NCBI GenBank assembly: GCA_016234705.1
Contig: JACRAS010000148.1
Span: forward strand, 1-64,000
From: Betaproteobacteria bacterium
GTDB taxonomy: Bacteria > Pseudomonadota > Gammaproteobacteria > Burkholderiales > SG8-39
Direction of reading: 5' to 3'
Length of the DNA stretch: 64,000 nucleotides
The translations under genes were made by a program, and so were the position numbers. Below the pieces are notes generated by a model. It made no database searches. It was not told where the DNA came from and saw nothing but the letters and a program-made list of their open reading frames with translations. Numbering within the stretch: position 1 is the stretch's first letter; every line of letters starts with the position of its first letter. Shown here piece by piece: positions 42,694-51,682 of the stretch.

Positions 42694-45645
42694 TTATCCT
42701 TGAAATTTCTCGATCTGGCACAGAGTGGTCTTGGTTTCCTGCATCATGGTCACCGAGTCATAGCCGTAGGTGGTGGCGGTATTGACCGCCTCGCCGCGCA
42801 CGATCGGCGCCGCCCCCTCCGGATACTGGTCGAGCATGTCCTTGCCCTGCCACCAGCCGGAAAAGTGAAACGGGACGAACGCCGTATCCGGCCCGACGCG
42901 TTCCGTCACCATGGCCTTGACCTTGAGCCTGGCGCCGCTCGGGGTTTTCACCCAGACCAGCTCGTTGTTGCGAATGCCGCGGTCGTTCGCCGCCTTCGGA
43001 TTGATCTCGACGAAGTTCTCCTGCTGCAACTCGGCCAGCCAGGGATTAGAGCGCGTCTCCTCGCCGCCGCCCTCGTATTCGACCAGACGGCCGCTGGTGA
43101 GGATGATGGGGAATTGCTTGGAGATATCCTTGTTCTTCTGCTGCACCGATTTGTACAGCGTCGGCAGGCGCCAGAAGGCTTTCTTGTCATCGTGCGTCGG
43201 ATACTTGTCCACCAGGTCCGGGCGCGGGCTGTACAGCGGCTCGCGATGCTGCGGCACGCCGTCGGGGAAGTTCCACACCACTGCGCGCGCCTTGGCGTTG
43301 CCGAAAGGATGGCAGCCGTGGTTTTTCATGGCCACGCGGATGATGCCGCCGGAGAGATCGGTCTTCCAGTTCTTGCCCTCCGCCGCCGCCTTCTCCGCCT
43401 CGCTGAGTTCGTCCCACCAGCCCAGTTTCTTCAGTAGCACGTGGTCGAATTCCGGATAACCGGTGGTGAGATCAGCGCCCTTGGAATGGGAGCCGTCCTC
43501 GGCGAGCAGGTTGACGCCGTCCTTCTCCACGCCGAAGTTGGCGCGGAAATTCCCGCCGCCCTCCATCACGTGCTTGGATGTGTCATACAGATTGGGCGAG
43601 CCCGGATGTTTCATTTCCGGCGTGCCGTAGCATGGCCACGGCAGGCCGAAGTACTCGCCGTCGCAGGGGCCGCCCTTGGCGCGCAGCGTCTTCACGTCGA
43701 AGGTGTGCATGTTCTTCATGTGCAGCTTCAGGCGCTCGGGACTCTGGCCGGTATAGCCGATGGTCCAGGTGCCGCGGTTGATCTCGCGCAGGATGTCCTC
43801 GACCACGGGTTCGTCCTTGGCCACCGCGATGTTCTGCTTGCCGTCCTTCTTGCCCACCAGTTGGTCGGCAAAGCCGAGTTTCTTGGCAAACAAATACATG
43901 ATGGTGTGATCGGGCTTGGATTCGAACAGCGGCTCGATGACTTTCTCGCGCCACTGGAGCGAACGGTTCGACGCGGTGACGCTGCCCACGGTTTCGAACT
44001 GCGTTGCCGCCGGCAGCAAGTACACCGCGCGTTTCGGGTTAGTCGCTACGCCGTCCACCTTCATGTTGGCCATGGCCGCCGTGGCCGAGGGATAAGGATC
44101 GATCACCACCAAGAGGTCGAGCAGTTGCATCGCCTTGACCATTTCCAGGCCGCGCGACTGGCTGTTGGGCGCGTGGCCCCAGTAGAACATCCCGCGGATG
44201 TTCGGATCCTGGTCGATCAGTTCGTTCTTTTCCATCACGCCATCGATCCAGCGCGATACGGTCATGCCGGGTTTGGTCATCATCGCTTCGCTGGCGAACT
44301 GCTTTTTCAGCCAGGCAAGATCGACGTTCCAGACCTTGGCCCAGTGCGCCCAGGCGCCGGGAATGATGCCGTAGTAGCCGGGCAGCGAGTCGGGGTTGGG
44401 ACCGACGTCGGTCGCGCCCTGCACGTTATCGTGGCCGCGGTAGATGTTGGTGCCGCCGCCCGAGGTGCCGACGTTGCCGAGCGCGAGTTGCAGGATGCAG
44501 GAGGCCCGCACCATGGCGTTGCCGATGGTGTGCTGCGTCTGGCCCATGCACCAGACCACCGTGCTGGGGCGGTTCTTGGCCAAGGTCTCGGCAACCTTCA
44601 ACACCTCCGCCTCGGGCACTCCGCAGGCTTCCTGCACCTTGTCCGGGGTCCATTTCGCCATCACGTCCGCACGCACCTTGTCCATGCCATAGACGCGGTC
44701 CTTGATGTACTGCTTGTCTTCCCAACCGTTGTTGAAGACGTGATAGAGCACGCCGAACAGGAACGGGATGTCGGTGCCCGAGCGGATGCGCACGTACTGG
44801 TCGGCCTTGGCCGCGGTGCGGGTGAAGCGCGGATCGACCACGATCATCCTGGCGCCGCTTTCTTTCGCGTGCAGCGAGTGCAGCATCGACACCGGGTGCG
44901 CCTCGGCCGCGTTCGAGCCGATGAACATCATCGCCTTGGTGTTCTGCATGTCGTTGTAAGAGTTGGTCATGGCGCCATAGCCCCAGGTGTTGGCTACGCC
45001 CGCGACCGTGGTCGAGTGGCAGATGCGCGCCTGGTGGTCGCAGTTGTTGCTGCCCCACAGCGACACCCACTTGCGCATCAGATAGGCCTGCTCGTTGTTG
45101 TGCTTGGAGGAGCCGACGAAATACAGCGCGTCGGGGCCGGACTCCTTCCTTAGTTCCAGCATCCTGCCGCTGATCTCGCCCAAGGCCTGATCCCAGGAGA
45201 TGCGCTTGTACTTGCCGTTCTCCAGTTTCATCGGATACTTCAGCCGGTGCGAGTTATCGGTCATGCCGTGCTCGCGCACCGATGCGCCCTTGGCGCAATG
45301 CGCGCCCAGGTTGAGCGGCGAATCGAATACCGGCTCCTGCCGCACCCACACGCCGTTTTGCACCACGGCGTCGATGGCGCAACCGACGGAGCAGTGGGTG
45401 CAGACGGTGCGCTTGACTTCGGTCCTGCCGCCGGCGGACTTGTCGTCGGCAGCCTCGGCGCGGCCGATCATATTGAAGGGCAATCGCCCGGCCAGGGTGG
45501 CCAATGAGGCGCTCGCGCCCACCGCCACGCCGGAGCGCTTGAGGAAGGAGCGGCGGTCTATGGTCTTGGCCAGCATGCCGGCCAAGCCTCGTGACAGACG
45601 GCTTTGCGCAGCGGGCGCGGTTGCGGATTTCCGGGTGAGTAACAT
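42694..45645 (-). CDS. fdhA: Formate dehydrogenase alpha (catalytic) subunit, cysteine form
   Basis: 983 residues from ATG 45645 (AAAGGGGG just upstream). Twin-arginine signal with RRSFLKRSG, then the [4Fe-4S] group CTHCSVGC and molybdopterin oxidoreductase domain. The metal ligand is Cys, in QARICHSTTVAGV (near 206), where E. coli FdnG/FdoG has selenocysteine; the codon is TGC. Conserved NPKRAVYLLPA and C-terminal dinucleotide-binding domain (SGRLVEYEGGG, VWVKTPSGARL). Oxidises formate to CO2 on the periplasmic side with Mo or W bis-MGD. Confidence 0.95.
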   Translation of the reverse strand: MLLTRKSATAPAAQSRLSRGLAGMLAKTIDRRSFLKRSGVAVGASASLATLAGRLPFNMIGRAEAADDKSAGGRTEVKRTVCTHCSVGCAIDAVVQNGVWVRQEPVFDSPLNLGAHCAKGASVREHGMTDNSHRLKYPMKLENGKYKRISWDQALGEISGRMLELRKESGPDALYFVGSSKHNNEQAYLMRKWVSLWGSNNCDHQARICHSTTVAGVANTWGYGAMTNSYNDMQNTKAMMFIGSNAAEAHPVSMLHSLHAKESGARMIVVDPRFTRTAAKADQYVRIRSGTDIPFLFGVLYHVFNNGWEDKQYIKDRVYGMDKVRADVMAKWTPDKVQEACGVPEAEVLKVAETLAKNRPSTVVWCMGQTQHTIGNAMVRASCILQLALGNVGTSGGGTNIYRGHDNVQGATDVGPNPDSLPGYYGIIPGAWAHWAKVWNVDLAWLKKQFASEAMMTKPGMTVSRWIDGVMEKNELIDQDPNIRGMFYWGHAPNSQSRGLEMVKAMQLLDLLVVIDPYPSATAAMANMKVDGVATNPKRAVYLLPAATQFETVGSVTASNRSLQWREKVIEPLFESKPDHTIMYLFAKKLGFADQLVGKKDGKQNIAVAKDEPVVEDILREINRGTWTIGYTGQSPERLKLHMKNMHTFDVKTLRAKGGPCDGEYFGLPWPCYGTPEMKHPGSPNLYDTSKHVMEGGGNFRANFGVEKDGVNLLAEDGSHSKGADLTTGYPEFDHVLLKKLGWWDELSEAEKAAAEGKNWKTDLSGGIIRVAMKNHGCHPFGNAKARAVVWNFPDGVPQHREPLYSPRPDLVDKYPTHDDKKAFWRLPTLYKSVQQKNKDISKQFPIILTSGRLVEYEGGGEETRSNPWLAELQQENFVEINPKAANDRGIRNNELVWVKTPSGARLKVKAMVTERVGPDTAFVPFHFSGWWQGKDMLDQYPEGAAPIVRGEAVNTATTYGYDSVTMMQETKTTLCQIEKFQG

Positions 45646-45655
45646 GGCGCCCCCT

Positions 45656-45856
45656 TTAGACTTTGGTGGTTCGGTAGTAATTGCGGATGTGCGCGGAGGC
45701 CTGGTAGCCCCTGGTTTTTTTCTTGTCATCCGGGGTCGCGGCCGGCTGCGCCTGCGGCACGGTGTTCGCGACTATGGCGGCAGCGCTTGCCGCGCCGCCT
45801 GCGCCGAGCGCAAGCAGGAAATTTCTGCGGCTCAGTTTGGTCTTGCCCTGGCTCAT
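45656..45856 (-). CDS. Small twin-arginine protein preceding fdhA
   Basis: 66 residues from ATG 45856 with GAGGAG upstream. Tat signal LSRRNFLLALGAGGAASAAA, then DDKKKTRGYQASAHIRNYYRTTKV. Matches the small Tat proteins found next to formate dehydrogenase alpha genes in proteobacteria. Probably helps export or assembly of the enzyme. Confidence 0.85.
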   Translation of the reverse strand: MSQGKTKLSRRNFLLALGAGGAASAAAIVANTVPQAQPAATPDDKKKTRGYQASAHIRNYYRTTKV

Positions 45857-45889
45857 GTTCGTCTCCTCGCAAATGACCGGCACCGACGG

Positions 45890-46522
45890 TCAAATCATTT
45901 CGAAAGAACCCACCTCCACATCCAGAAATGCCTTGGTGAAACCGGCCACGTGTTTGTAAAATTTTGTATTGGGCGAAGCCATCACCGCAGCACAAAATTT
46001 CGCATACCAAGGACTAACATACTCCATAAAGAACTTCATTTGTTCTTGCACTGCAACATCGCTCGATCCGGCGGCGATCAGGTGGCGCATGACCTCGCAC
46101 AAGCCGGACAAATGGTCTTCATACTCGGCCGCGGACTGGTTCTTCGCCAGCCCCATTTCGGTCAAGGTGCCGCGCAGCCGTACCAGCACCCGTTCCTGCA
46201 TCGATTCAGCAAGATAGTGCGAGGCGTACGGAGTGATTTCGGCCTTACCCGTGCCGACGAACACATGATCGTATTCCTCCCGCGCCGCCTCCGCATCCAT
46301 CGCCGCCGCGGCTGCGCCCAACGCCCTCCAGGCCGCGGCCAGCGGAGCGGTTTCGGCTTCGCCGGCGATTTCACCGGCGCCGGCAACGGCGACGGCGGCG
46401 AGCAACGCGGCGTCCGGTCCGGCGTAGAACAGGCGCGCGATCAGCGCATAGACATCGGCGCGCGCACTATCCTCCTCGACCACCGGCTGCGTAATCTTCA
46501 GCGGGATGGTTTGGCCGTTCAT
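45890..46522 (-). CDS. TorD-family chaperone for formate dehydrogenase
   Basis: 210 residues from ATG 46522, overlapping the ferredoxin gene stop by 4 bases. All-helical TorD/DmsD/NarJ fold with ARLFYAGPD near the start, EEYDHVFVGTGKAEITPYASHYL in the middle and EYVSPWYAKFCAAVMAS near the end. These chaperones bind the Tat signal of the molybdoenzyme until the cofactor is inserted. Confidence 0.9.
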   Translation of the reverse strand: MNGQTIPLKITQPVVEEDSARADVYALIARLFYAGPDAALLAAVAVAGAGEIAGEAETAPLAAAWRALGAAAAAMDAEAAREEYDHVFVGTGKAEITPYASHYLAESMQERVLVRLRGTLTEMGLAKNQSAAEYEDHLSGLCEVMRHLIAAGSSDVAVQEQMKFFMEYVSPWYAKFCAAVMASPNTKFYKHVAGFTKAFLDVEVGSFEMI

Positions 46523-48627
46523 GATCGGATGCCGAAGATGTCCTGCTCGTCCTTGTTTTCCATCATGTCGATCACGCGGCAATCGGCGCACATCTGCAAG
46601 CGCTTCAAGCCGCCGCCGGAAAACATGGAGTGCGTGCCGAGCTTGCCCATCATGTTGTCTATCAGTTGCTTGTTGCCGAAAGGCTGGCCGCAGCGCACAC
46701 AATTGAAGGGCACCGCCTGGTGCAGCACCTGTTCCGCCTTGGACCGTGGGCTAAGCAGCAGCCGCGGCGCGAGGGTGACCGCCTTCTCCGGGCAGGTGCT
46801 GACGCACAGGCCGCATTGCACACAATTGCGCTCGATGAATTTGAGCATGGGCTGCTCGCGTCCATCGACCAGGGCCGAGGCCGGACAGGCCCCGACGCAG
46901 GCCATGCACAGCGTGCAGGTGCCGCGGTTGACCTTTATCCGGCCCCAGGGCGCGCCCTGCTCGAGCGCGATTTCCTCCTGCGGCGCAGGCGCAAACTTGG
47001 CCAGATGCTCGACGGCGAATTCCAGGGTGCCGCGCTTATCCGCGCTCAGGTTGAAACTTGCCGGATCGGCGACCGTCCGGGCCGGCGCGAGCGCCCAGAC
47101 CTCGCGCTCCAGCACGGCCACGTCTTCGGTGGCGAGCAGCTTGAGATGCGTGCCGGCATAACCCAGCGCGCTGACGATGGTCTGGGCATGGCGCATTTGC
47201 CGTTCCACCGCCGGGCCGTATTCATCCGCCTCCTGCGCGCTCGCAAGCAGTACGATCTGGCTGGCGCCATAAGCGAGCGCGCCGAGCAGCGTGTCCATGC
47301 CGAGCGCGGCGACACTATGAACCTCCAGTGGAATCACCCGCGCCGGCAGGCCGCCGCTTGTCCCCGGCCGCGCGCGCCGGCCGAGCTTTGCCATCAGATC
47401 GCGGCTAGCCCCCTCATTGTGGAACAGGATGCACGCATCGTTTCCACCCGCGCTGCGATAGCTGCCGAGCAAGGTCTTGAGCTGCCGGCCCAAATCGGAC
47501 ACGCGCGGATAGACATGGGTCATCGCGCCCGAAGGACAGACAGTGGCGCAGCCGCCGCAGCCCATGCACAAATGCGGCTCCACCTTCACCCCGTCGCCGT
47601 CAGCCGAAATCGCCCCGGTCGAGCAGGTATCGATGCAATTGTTGCAGCCTGCTTTCGCTGAGCGGCTGTGCGCGCAGATCCTGGCGTTGTAGGCGAAGAA
47701 CTTCGGTTTCTCGAACTCGCCCACCAATTGCGCCAACTGCCCCGCGGCGAGGGCCTGCGCCAGCGGATCTCGCCCCGGGGCGAGATAGCCTTGCGGCGGC
47801 TGTTTCAATTTGATCGAGGGCTCGGCGCCGAGGTCCAACACCAGGTCGAAACGTTCGCTGCGCGCGCGCGCTACGCGTTCGAAATCGATAGCACCAATAT
47901 CGCCGCAGGCTTTGACGCAGGCGCGATGCGACTTGCACTTGGCCATATCGATCTGGTAGCCGAAGTCTATGGCCCGTTCCGGGCAGGCGCGAATGCAGGC
48001 GTTGCAGCGCGTGCAGACTTCCAGGTCGATTGCGTTGGCCTGCTCCCAGGCGACCTCGAACGCGCCGAGATAACCGCTGACCGACTCGAGCTTGCCTGAC
48101 CAGACGGGGTAGCTGCGCACCGCCGGAAGTTCCGCACCCGAACCCTCGGCACCCGAGCCATTGCTCACGAGCACACTTACTTCGAGCTGGTCCTTGAGCC
48201 GTTCAGCCCACTGCAGCGCGACTTCCGCCGGACCGGCAATAAGCAACTGCCCATCCGAGCGGTAGCCGGTGCTAGCCACCGGTTCGGGCTCGGGCAGATC
48301 AGCCAAGGCAAGCAGCGCGGCGATCTTGGGCGTGGCTTGCCTGGATTCCTTCGACCAGCCGCCGGTCTCGCGGATATTGACGAATTTGAGTTCGTGTTTC
48401 GCGCCGGCCTTCTCGGCGAGTTCGGCGAACAGCGGCGCTTCCTGGGTGCAGGCCCCCAGGCACTCGCCGCTTTGCAGGGCTTCGTGGAAAGCGCCGATTT
48501 CGCGCCGGCATAGTTCGGTATGGATGGTAATGGGCGCGTCCAGTTTCAATGCGCTGGCCAAGGCCTTGCCATCGAGGGCCATGGTGCGATTGCAATCGCA
48601 CAACTTGATCGCTTTATCCGCCGTCAT
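46519..48627 (-). CDS. Large multi-cluster ferredoxin-like protein
   Basis: 702 residues with many cysteine motifs: CTRCNACIRACPE, CNNCIDTCS, CMGCGGCATVCPS, CTLCMACVGACPA and CVQCGLCVSTCPE, plus N-terminal CDCNRT and C-terminal CVRCGQP / CADCRV pairs. Cytoplasmic (no signal). Central part (LPARVIPLEVHSVAALGMDTL) resembles an HdrA/MvhD-like delta domain. This protein recurs in betaproteobacterial formate dehydrogenase clusters with DUF3305/3306; likely electron supply for enzyme maturation or link to cytosolic carriers. Exact role unknown. Confidence 0.85.
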   Translation of the reverse strand: MTADKAIKLCDCNRTMALDGKALASALKLDAPITIHTELCRREIGAFHEALQSGECLGACTQEAPLFAELAEKAGAKHELKFVNIRETGGWSKESRQATPKIAALLALADLPEPEPVASTGYRSDGQLLIAGPAEVALQWAERLKDQLEVSVLVSNGSGAEGSGAELPAVRSYPVWSGKLESVSGYLGAFEVAWEQANAIDLEVCTRCNACIRACPERAIDFGYQIDMAKCKSHRACVKACGDIGAIDFERVARARSERFDLVLDLGAEPSIKLKQPPQGYLAPGRDPLAQALAAGQLAQLVGEFEKPKFFAYNARICAHSRSAKAGCNNCIDTCSTGAISADGDGVKVEPHLCMGCGGCATVCPSGAMTHVYPRVSDLGRQLKTLLGSYRSAGGNDACILFHNEGASRDLMAKLGRRARPGTSGGLPARVIPLEVHSVAALGMDTLLGALAYGASQIVLLASAQEADEYGPAVERQMRHAQTIVSALGYAGTHLKLLATEDVAVLEREVWALAPARTVADPASFNLSADKRGTLEFAVEHLAKFAPAPQEEIALEQGAPWGRIKVNRGTCTLCMACVGACPASALVDGREQPMLKFIERNCVQCGLCVSTCPEKAVTLAPRLLLSPRSKAEQVLHQAVPFNCVRCGQPFGNKQLIDNMMGKLGTHSMFSGGGLKRLQMCADCRVIDMMENKDEQDIFGIRS

Positions 48628-49123
48628 CGTTCTTGGCCGGTGGCGATTGCGGCAGCGTGGTCGTGTCGGCTGCCGCCACAGGCGCAGCAGGCGCGGCTCT
48701 CCCGGCCGCGGTCAATGCCGCGTCGCCCGCGCTCTCGCTTGCCTGCTTTTCTTCCTCGAACAGGAATAGGTCCTTAGCCTGATTCAGTTGGCGCAACATC
48801 GCCTCGGGAATGGGATCGGGTTTGGAGTAGTCGTCGATATAGGTATCCAGGCCGTCCATGGCGTTGAAGTGCGGGTCGCTGAACAGTTTTTTCAAAGCCG
48901 TGCGGCGCAGCTTCTCATCCACCCGCGGGTCGAAGAATTCCCGGTACTCGGAGCTGATGCCCTCCGCTGTTCCCGCTGCCGGCGGCTCCGTCGTCGGAGC
49001 AAGCGGCGCGGCAGGCGCTGCGGCAGGCAACTCGGCCGCCTGTGAAGCGCCGGCGGGCGCATCCTGTTTCGCCTCCAGCTTGCGCCTGGACCAGCGCGAG
49101 AGGAAGGGTTCCTTGTCGTCCAC
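48614..49123 (-). CDS. DUF3306 protein
   Basis: 169 residues from GTG 49123. N-terminal FLSRWSRRKLEAK and the central block FFDPRVDEKLRRTALKKLFSDPHFNAMDGL define DUF3306. An Ala/Pro-rich stretch separates the two. Overlaps the ferredoxin gene by 14 bases. Family function is not established; it travels with formate dehydrogenase genes. Confidence 0.88.
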   Translation of the reverse strand: MDDKEPFLSRWSRRKLEAKQDAPAGASQAAELPAAAPAAPLAPTTEPPAAGTAEGISSEYREFFDPRVDEKLRRTALKKLFSDPHFNAMDGLDTYIDDYSKPDPIPEAMLRQLNQAKDLFLFEEEKQASESAGDAALTAAGRAAPAAPVAAADTTTLPQSPPAKNDDGG

Positions 49124-49135
49124 GGCCCTATTCCC

Positions 49136-49600
49136 CTATCCTCTTTTGGCGCCCTTGAACGAGGGCGGGCGGCTGCGCCGCTTCGGTTCGGGCTTGTAGT
49201 TGTTGTTGACGAATTCACCCAGCCAGTCGCACAGGTCGCGCGGCAGGGGCACGCTGTCCACTTGTTCGCTCGCGTCCATGAAGCGCGCCGCTTCGCCATA
49301 ACTGACGGTGACGAACTTCGGCAGGGCCATGTCCTCCTCCATGCGCCAGGCGATGAATACGCAGGGCTGCGCCGCCGACAGGTTGAGGTAGTAGTTCTCG
49401 GCTTCGTCGCGATAGAGCTTCAGCGCGAAGCCGCCGTGCAACCACTGCGCGCGCGCACTGTCCTGCAACAACACGCGCGGTATCGCCGCGTCGCCGGGAT
49501 CCGGAATAACGCCGATGGCCTCCCAGGTTTGCGCTTGCCAGCGATTGGCCAGCGCGCGCCGCTCCATGATTACCGCGATGGCAAAAACCGGATGGTTCAT
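49136..49600 (-). CDS. DUF3305 protein, first gene of the formate dehydrogenase operon
   Basis: 154 residues from ATG 49600; a TTG nine bases upstream is the alternative. [22 protein letters not shown] and [17 protein letters not shown] mark DUF3305. No ribosome site is visible and a TATAGT -10 like box lies at 49609-49614, so the transcript may be nearly leaderless. Divergent from moaA. Confidence 0.87.
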   Translation of the reverse strand: MNHPVFAIAVIMERRALANRWQAQTWEAIGVIPDPGDAAIPRVLLQDSARAQWLHGGFALKLYRDEAENYYLNLSAAQPCVFIAWRMEEDMALPKFVTVSYGEAARFMDASEQVDSVPLPRDLCDWLGEFVNNNYKPEPKRRSRPPSFKGAKRG

Positions 49601-49671
49601 ACGGGACAACTATACTAGCGAAGCGCTCGCTCTGCTATGATGTCCAATCGGATTCGCACCGAGAAAGCCAC

Positions 49672-50766
49672 ATGACAGAAAGGGTTATCGCACTGGTCGA
49701 CGCGGGGCGGCGCAAGCCTTTGCCGCCAGTGACCGGTTCGGCCGCAGGCATGGCGCAGGACCGGCTCGGCCGGCCTCTGCGGGATTTGCGCATTTCGGTC
49801 ACCGATCGCTGTAATTTCCGCTGTACTTACTGCATGCCCAGGGAAGTGTTCGGGGAGGACTACCGTTTCCTGCCGCATGACCAGCTCCTGTCCTTCGAGG
49901 AAATCGCGCGCCTGGCAAAGATTTTCGTAGATCAAGGCATCGAGAAAATCCGGCTCACCGGCGGCGAACCGCTGCTGCGCAGGAACCTCGAGCGCCTGAT
50001 CGAAATGCTCGCCGCCATTACCCTGCCCAACCGCGAAGGCATCGAACTCACGCTTACCACCAATGGCTCGTTACTGGCGAAAAAAGCTCGCGCGCTGAAG
50101 GACGCGGGTCTCGCGCGCGTGACCGTGAGCCTGGATGCGCTGGACGATCCAACCTTCATGGCCATGAACGATGCCGACTTCCCGGTGGCCAAGGTGCTCG
50201 CGGGCATCGACGCAGCCGACGCGGCCGGCCTCGCGCCGGTGAAAATCAACATGGTGGTGAAACGCGGCGTGAACGAGCATTCGATCCTGCCGATGGCGCG
50301 CCGGTTCAAGGGCTCGGGCCACGTCCTGCGTTTCATCGAGTTCATGGACGTGGGCACGACCAACGGCTGGCGCATGGACGACGTGATTCCATCGCGCGAA
50401 GTCATCCGCATGATAGCCGCGCACCTGCCGCTCGAGCCGATCGATCCCAATTACCCGGGCGAAGTCGCCAAGCGCTGGCGCTACCGCGATGGCGCGGGCG
50501 AGATTGGCGTCATCTCCTCGGTGACCCAGGCGTTCTGCCGCTCCTGCACCCGCGCCCGCATCTCCACCGAGGGCATGCTCTATACCTGCCTGTTCGCCAC
50601 TTCGGGCTACGACTTTCGCGCCTTGCTGCGCGGGGGCAAATCGGACGCGGAAATCCGCGCGGCCATCGCCGCCGTGTGGGGCGCGCGCGATGATCGCTAC
50701 TCCGAGATCCGCACCGCGGAAACGGCGAAAGAGCGCAAGATCGAAATGTCCTACATCGGCGGCTGA
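49672..50766 (+). CDS. moaA: GTP 3',8-cyclase MoaA
   Basis: 364 residues. Radical SAM cluster [14 protein letters not shown] motifs [12 protein letters not shown] and [11 protein letters not shown], second [4Fe-4S] set [10 protein letters not shown]...C, and the double-Gly C-terminus SYIGG needed for activity. Opens GTP in the first step of molybdenum cofactor synthesis. An N-terminal extension of about 35 residues precedes [13 protein letters not shown]. Heads the cofactor genes facing away from the formate dehydrogenase operon. Confidence 0.96.
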   Translation: MTERVIALVDAGRRKPLPPVTGSAAGMAQDRLGRPLRDLRISVTDRCNFRCTYCMPREVFGEDYRFLPHDQLLSFEEIARLAKIFVDQGIEKIRLTGGEPLLRRNLERLIEMLAAITLPNREGIELTLTTNGSLLAKKARALKDAGLARVTVSLDALDDPTFMAMNDADFPVAKVLAGIDAADAAGLAPVKINMVVKRGVNEHSILPMARRFKGSGHVLRFIEFMDVGTTNGWRMDDVIPSREVIRMIAAHLPLEPIDPNYPGEVAKRWRYRDGAGEIGVISSVTQAFCRSCTRARISTEGMLYTCLFATSGYDFRALLRGGKSDAEIRAAIAAVWGARDDRYSEIRTAETAKERKIEMSYIGG

Positions 50767-50809
50767 CGATGCCGGTGCACGCAAGCTTCCGCCGCATGAC
50801 GACTTTGCC

Positions 50810-51682
50810 ATGAAGCCGCACTATCGTCCTGAAATCACCCGCTCCAGCCGCCCGCTCACTTTCGACATCGAGGCAATCAACGAACGCGGCGAGATGGTGC
50901 CCACCGCCATCGCCGGTGAAAACCCGCTTACGCTCTACGTCGACAAGCGCGAGATCGTCACCCTGATGACCCTCGGCCAGGCGCCGGAGGCGCTGGCCAT
51001 CGGCTACCTGCGCAACCAGCGGCTGGTGCAATCGATCGAAGAAATCGCCGCGGTGCAGGTGGATTGGGAGACCGACTCGGTGGTGGTGAGCACGCGCAAG
51101 GCCGCGGGCGCGCAGACGCGCGCGCGCGCGCAGGGGATAAAGGAGAAAATGCAAAAGCGCACCGTCACCACCGGCTGCGGCCAGGGCACGGTGTTCGGCG
51201 ACCTGATGCAGGAAATCGACCAGGTGAAGCTGCGCGATGACGTTCGGCTCGCCGAGGAAACGCTCTACGCGCTGATGGGCGAGGTGCGCCGGCATGAAAC
51301 CATCTACAAGACCGCGGGCGCGGTGCACGGCTGCGCGCTGGCGACGAACGAGAACGGCGCGAGTCGCATCTTGAGCTTCATCGAAGACGTGGGGCGGCAC
51401 AACGCCGTGGACACGATTGCCGGGCAGATGTGGCTGGAGAACATGGACGGCTCGGACAAGATTTTCTATACCACCGGGCGGCTCACCTCCGAAATGGTGA
51501 TCAAGGCAGCGCAAATGTCCATCCCCTTCCTCGTGTCGCGCTCCGGCCTGACGCAGATGGGCCACGCGATCGCCCAAAAGATAGGTATCACCATGCTCGG
51601 CCGCGCTACCGGCAAGCACTACCTGCTGTTCACGGGCAAGCAGCGTTTCGTGAAATCCGTCAGCCCGACGGCGCTCGCATGA
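50810..51682 (+). CDS. fdhD: FdhD-type sulfurtransferase for formate dehydrogenase
   Basis: 290 residues from ATG 50810. FdhD family landmarks: ENPLTLYVDKREIVTLMTLG, TTGCGQGT, GAVHGCALA, EDVGRHNAVDTIAG, FYTTGRLTSEMV and SRSGLTQMG. FdhD moves sulfur from IscS to the bis-MGD cofactor. The catalytic loop has only the first Cys of the CxxC found in the E. coli protein (CGQG). Its stop overlaps the next gene's ATG. Confidence 0.93.
   Translation: MKPHYRPEITRSSRPLTFDIEAINERGEMVPTAIAGENPLTLYVDKREIVTLMTLGQAPEALAIGYLRNQRLVQSIEEIAAVQVDWETDSVVVSTRKAAGAQTRARAQGIKEKMQKRTVTTGCGQGTVFGDLMQEIDQVKLRDDVRLAEETLYALMGEVRRHETIYKTAGAVHGCALATNENGASRILSFIEDVGRHNAVDTIAGQMWLENMDGSDKIFYTTGRLTSEMVIKAAQMSIPFLVSRSGLTQMGHAIAQKIGITMLGRATGKHYLLFTGKQRFVKSVSPTALA

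Noticed and set aside
44990-45060. Possible selenocysteine site in formate dehydrogenase
   Set aside because: The ligand codon is TGC (Cys), not TGA.
45200-47161. 653-codon plus-strand frame opposite fdhA and TorD genes
   Set aside because: Composition is that of a reverse-strand shadow; the minus strand encodes recognised families throughout.
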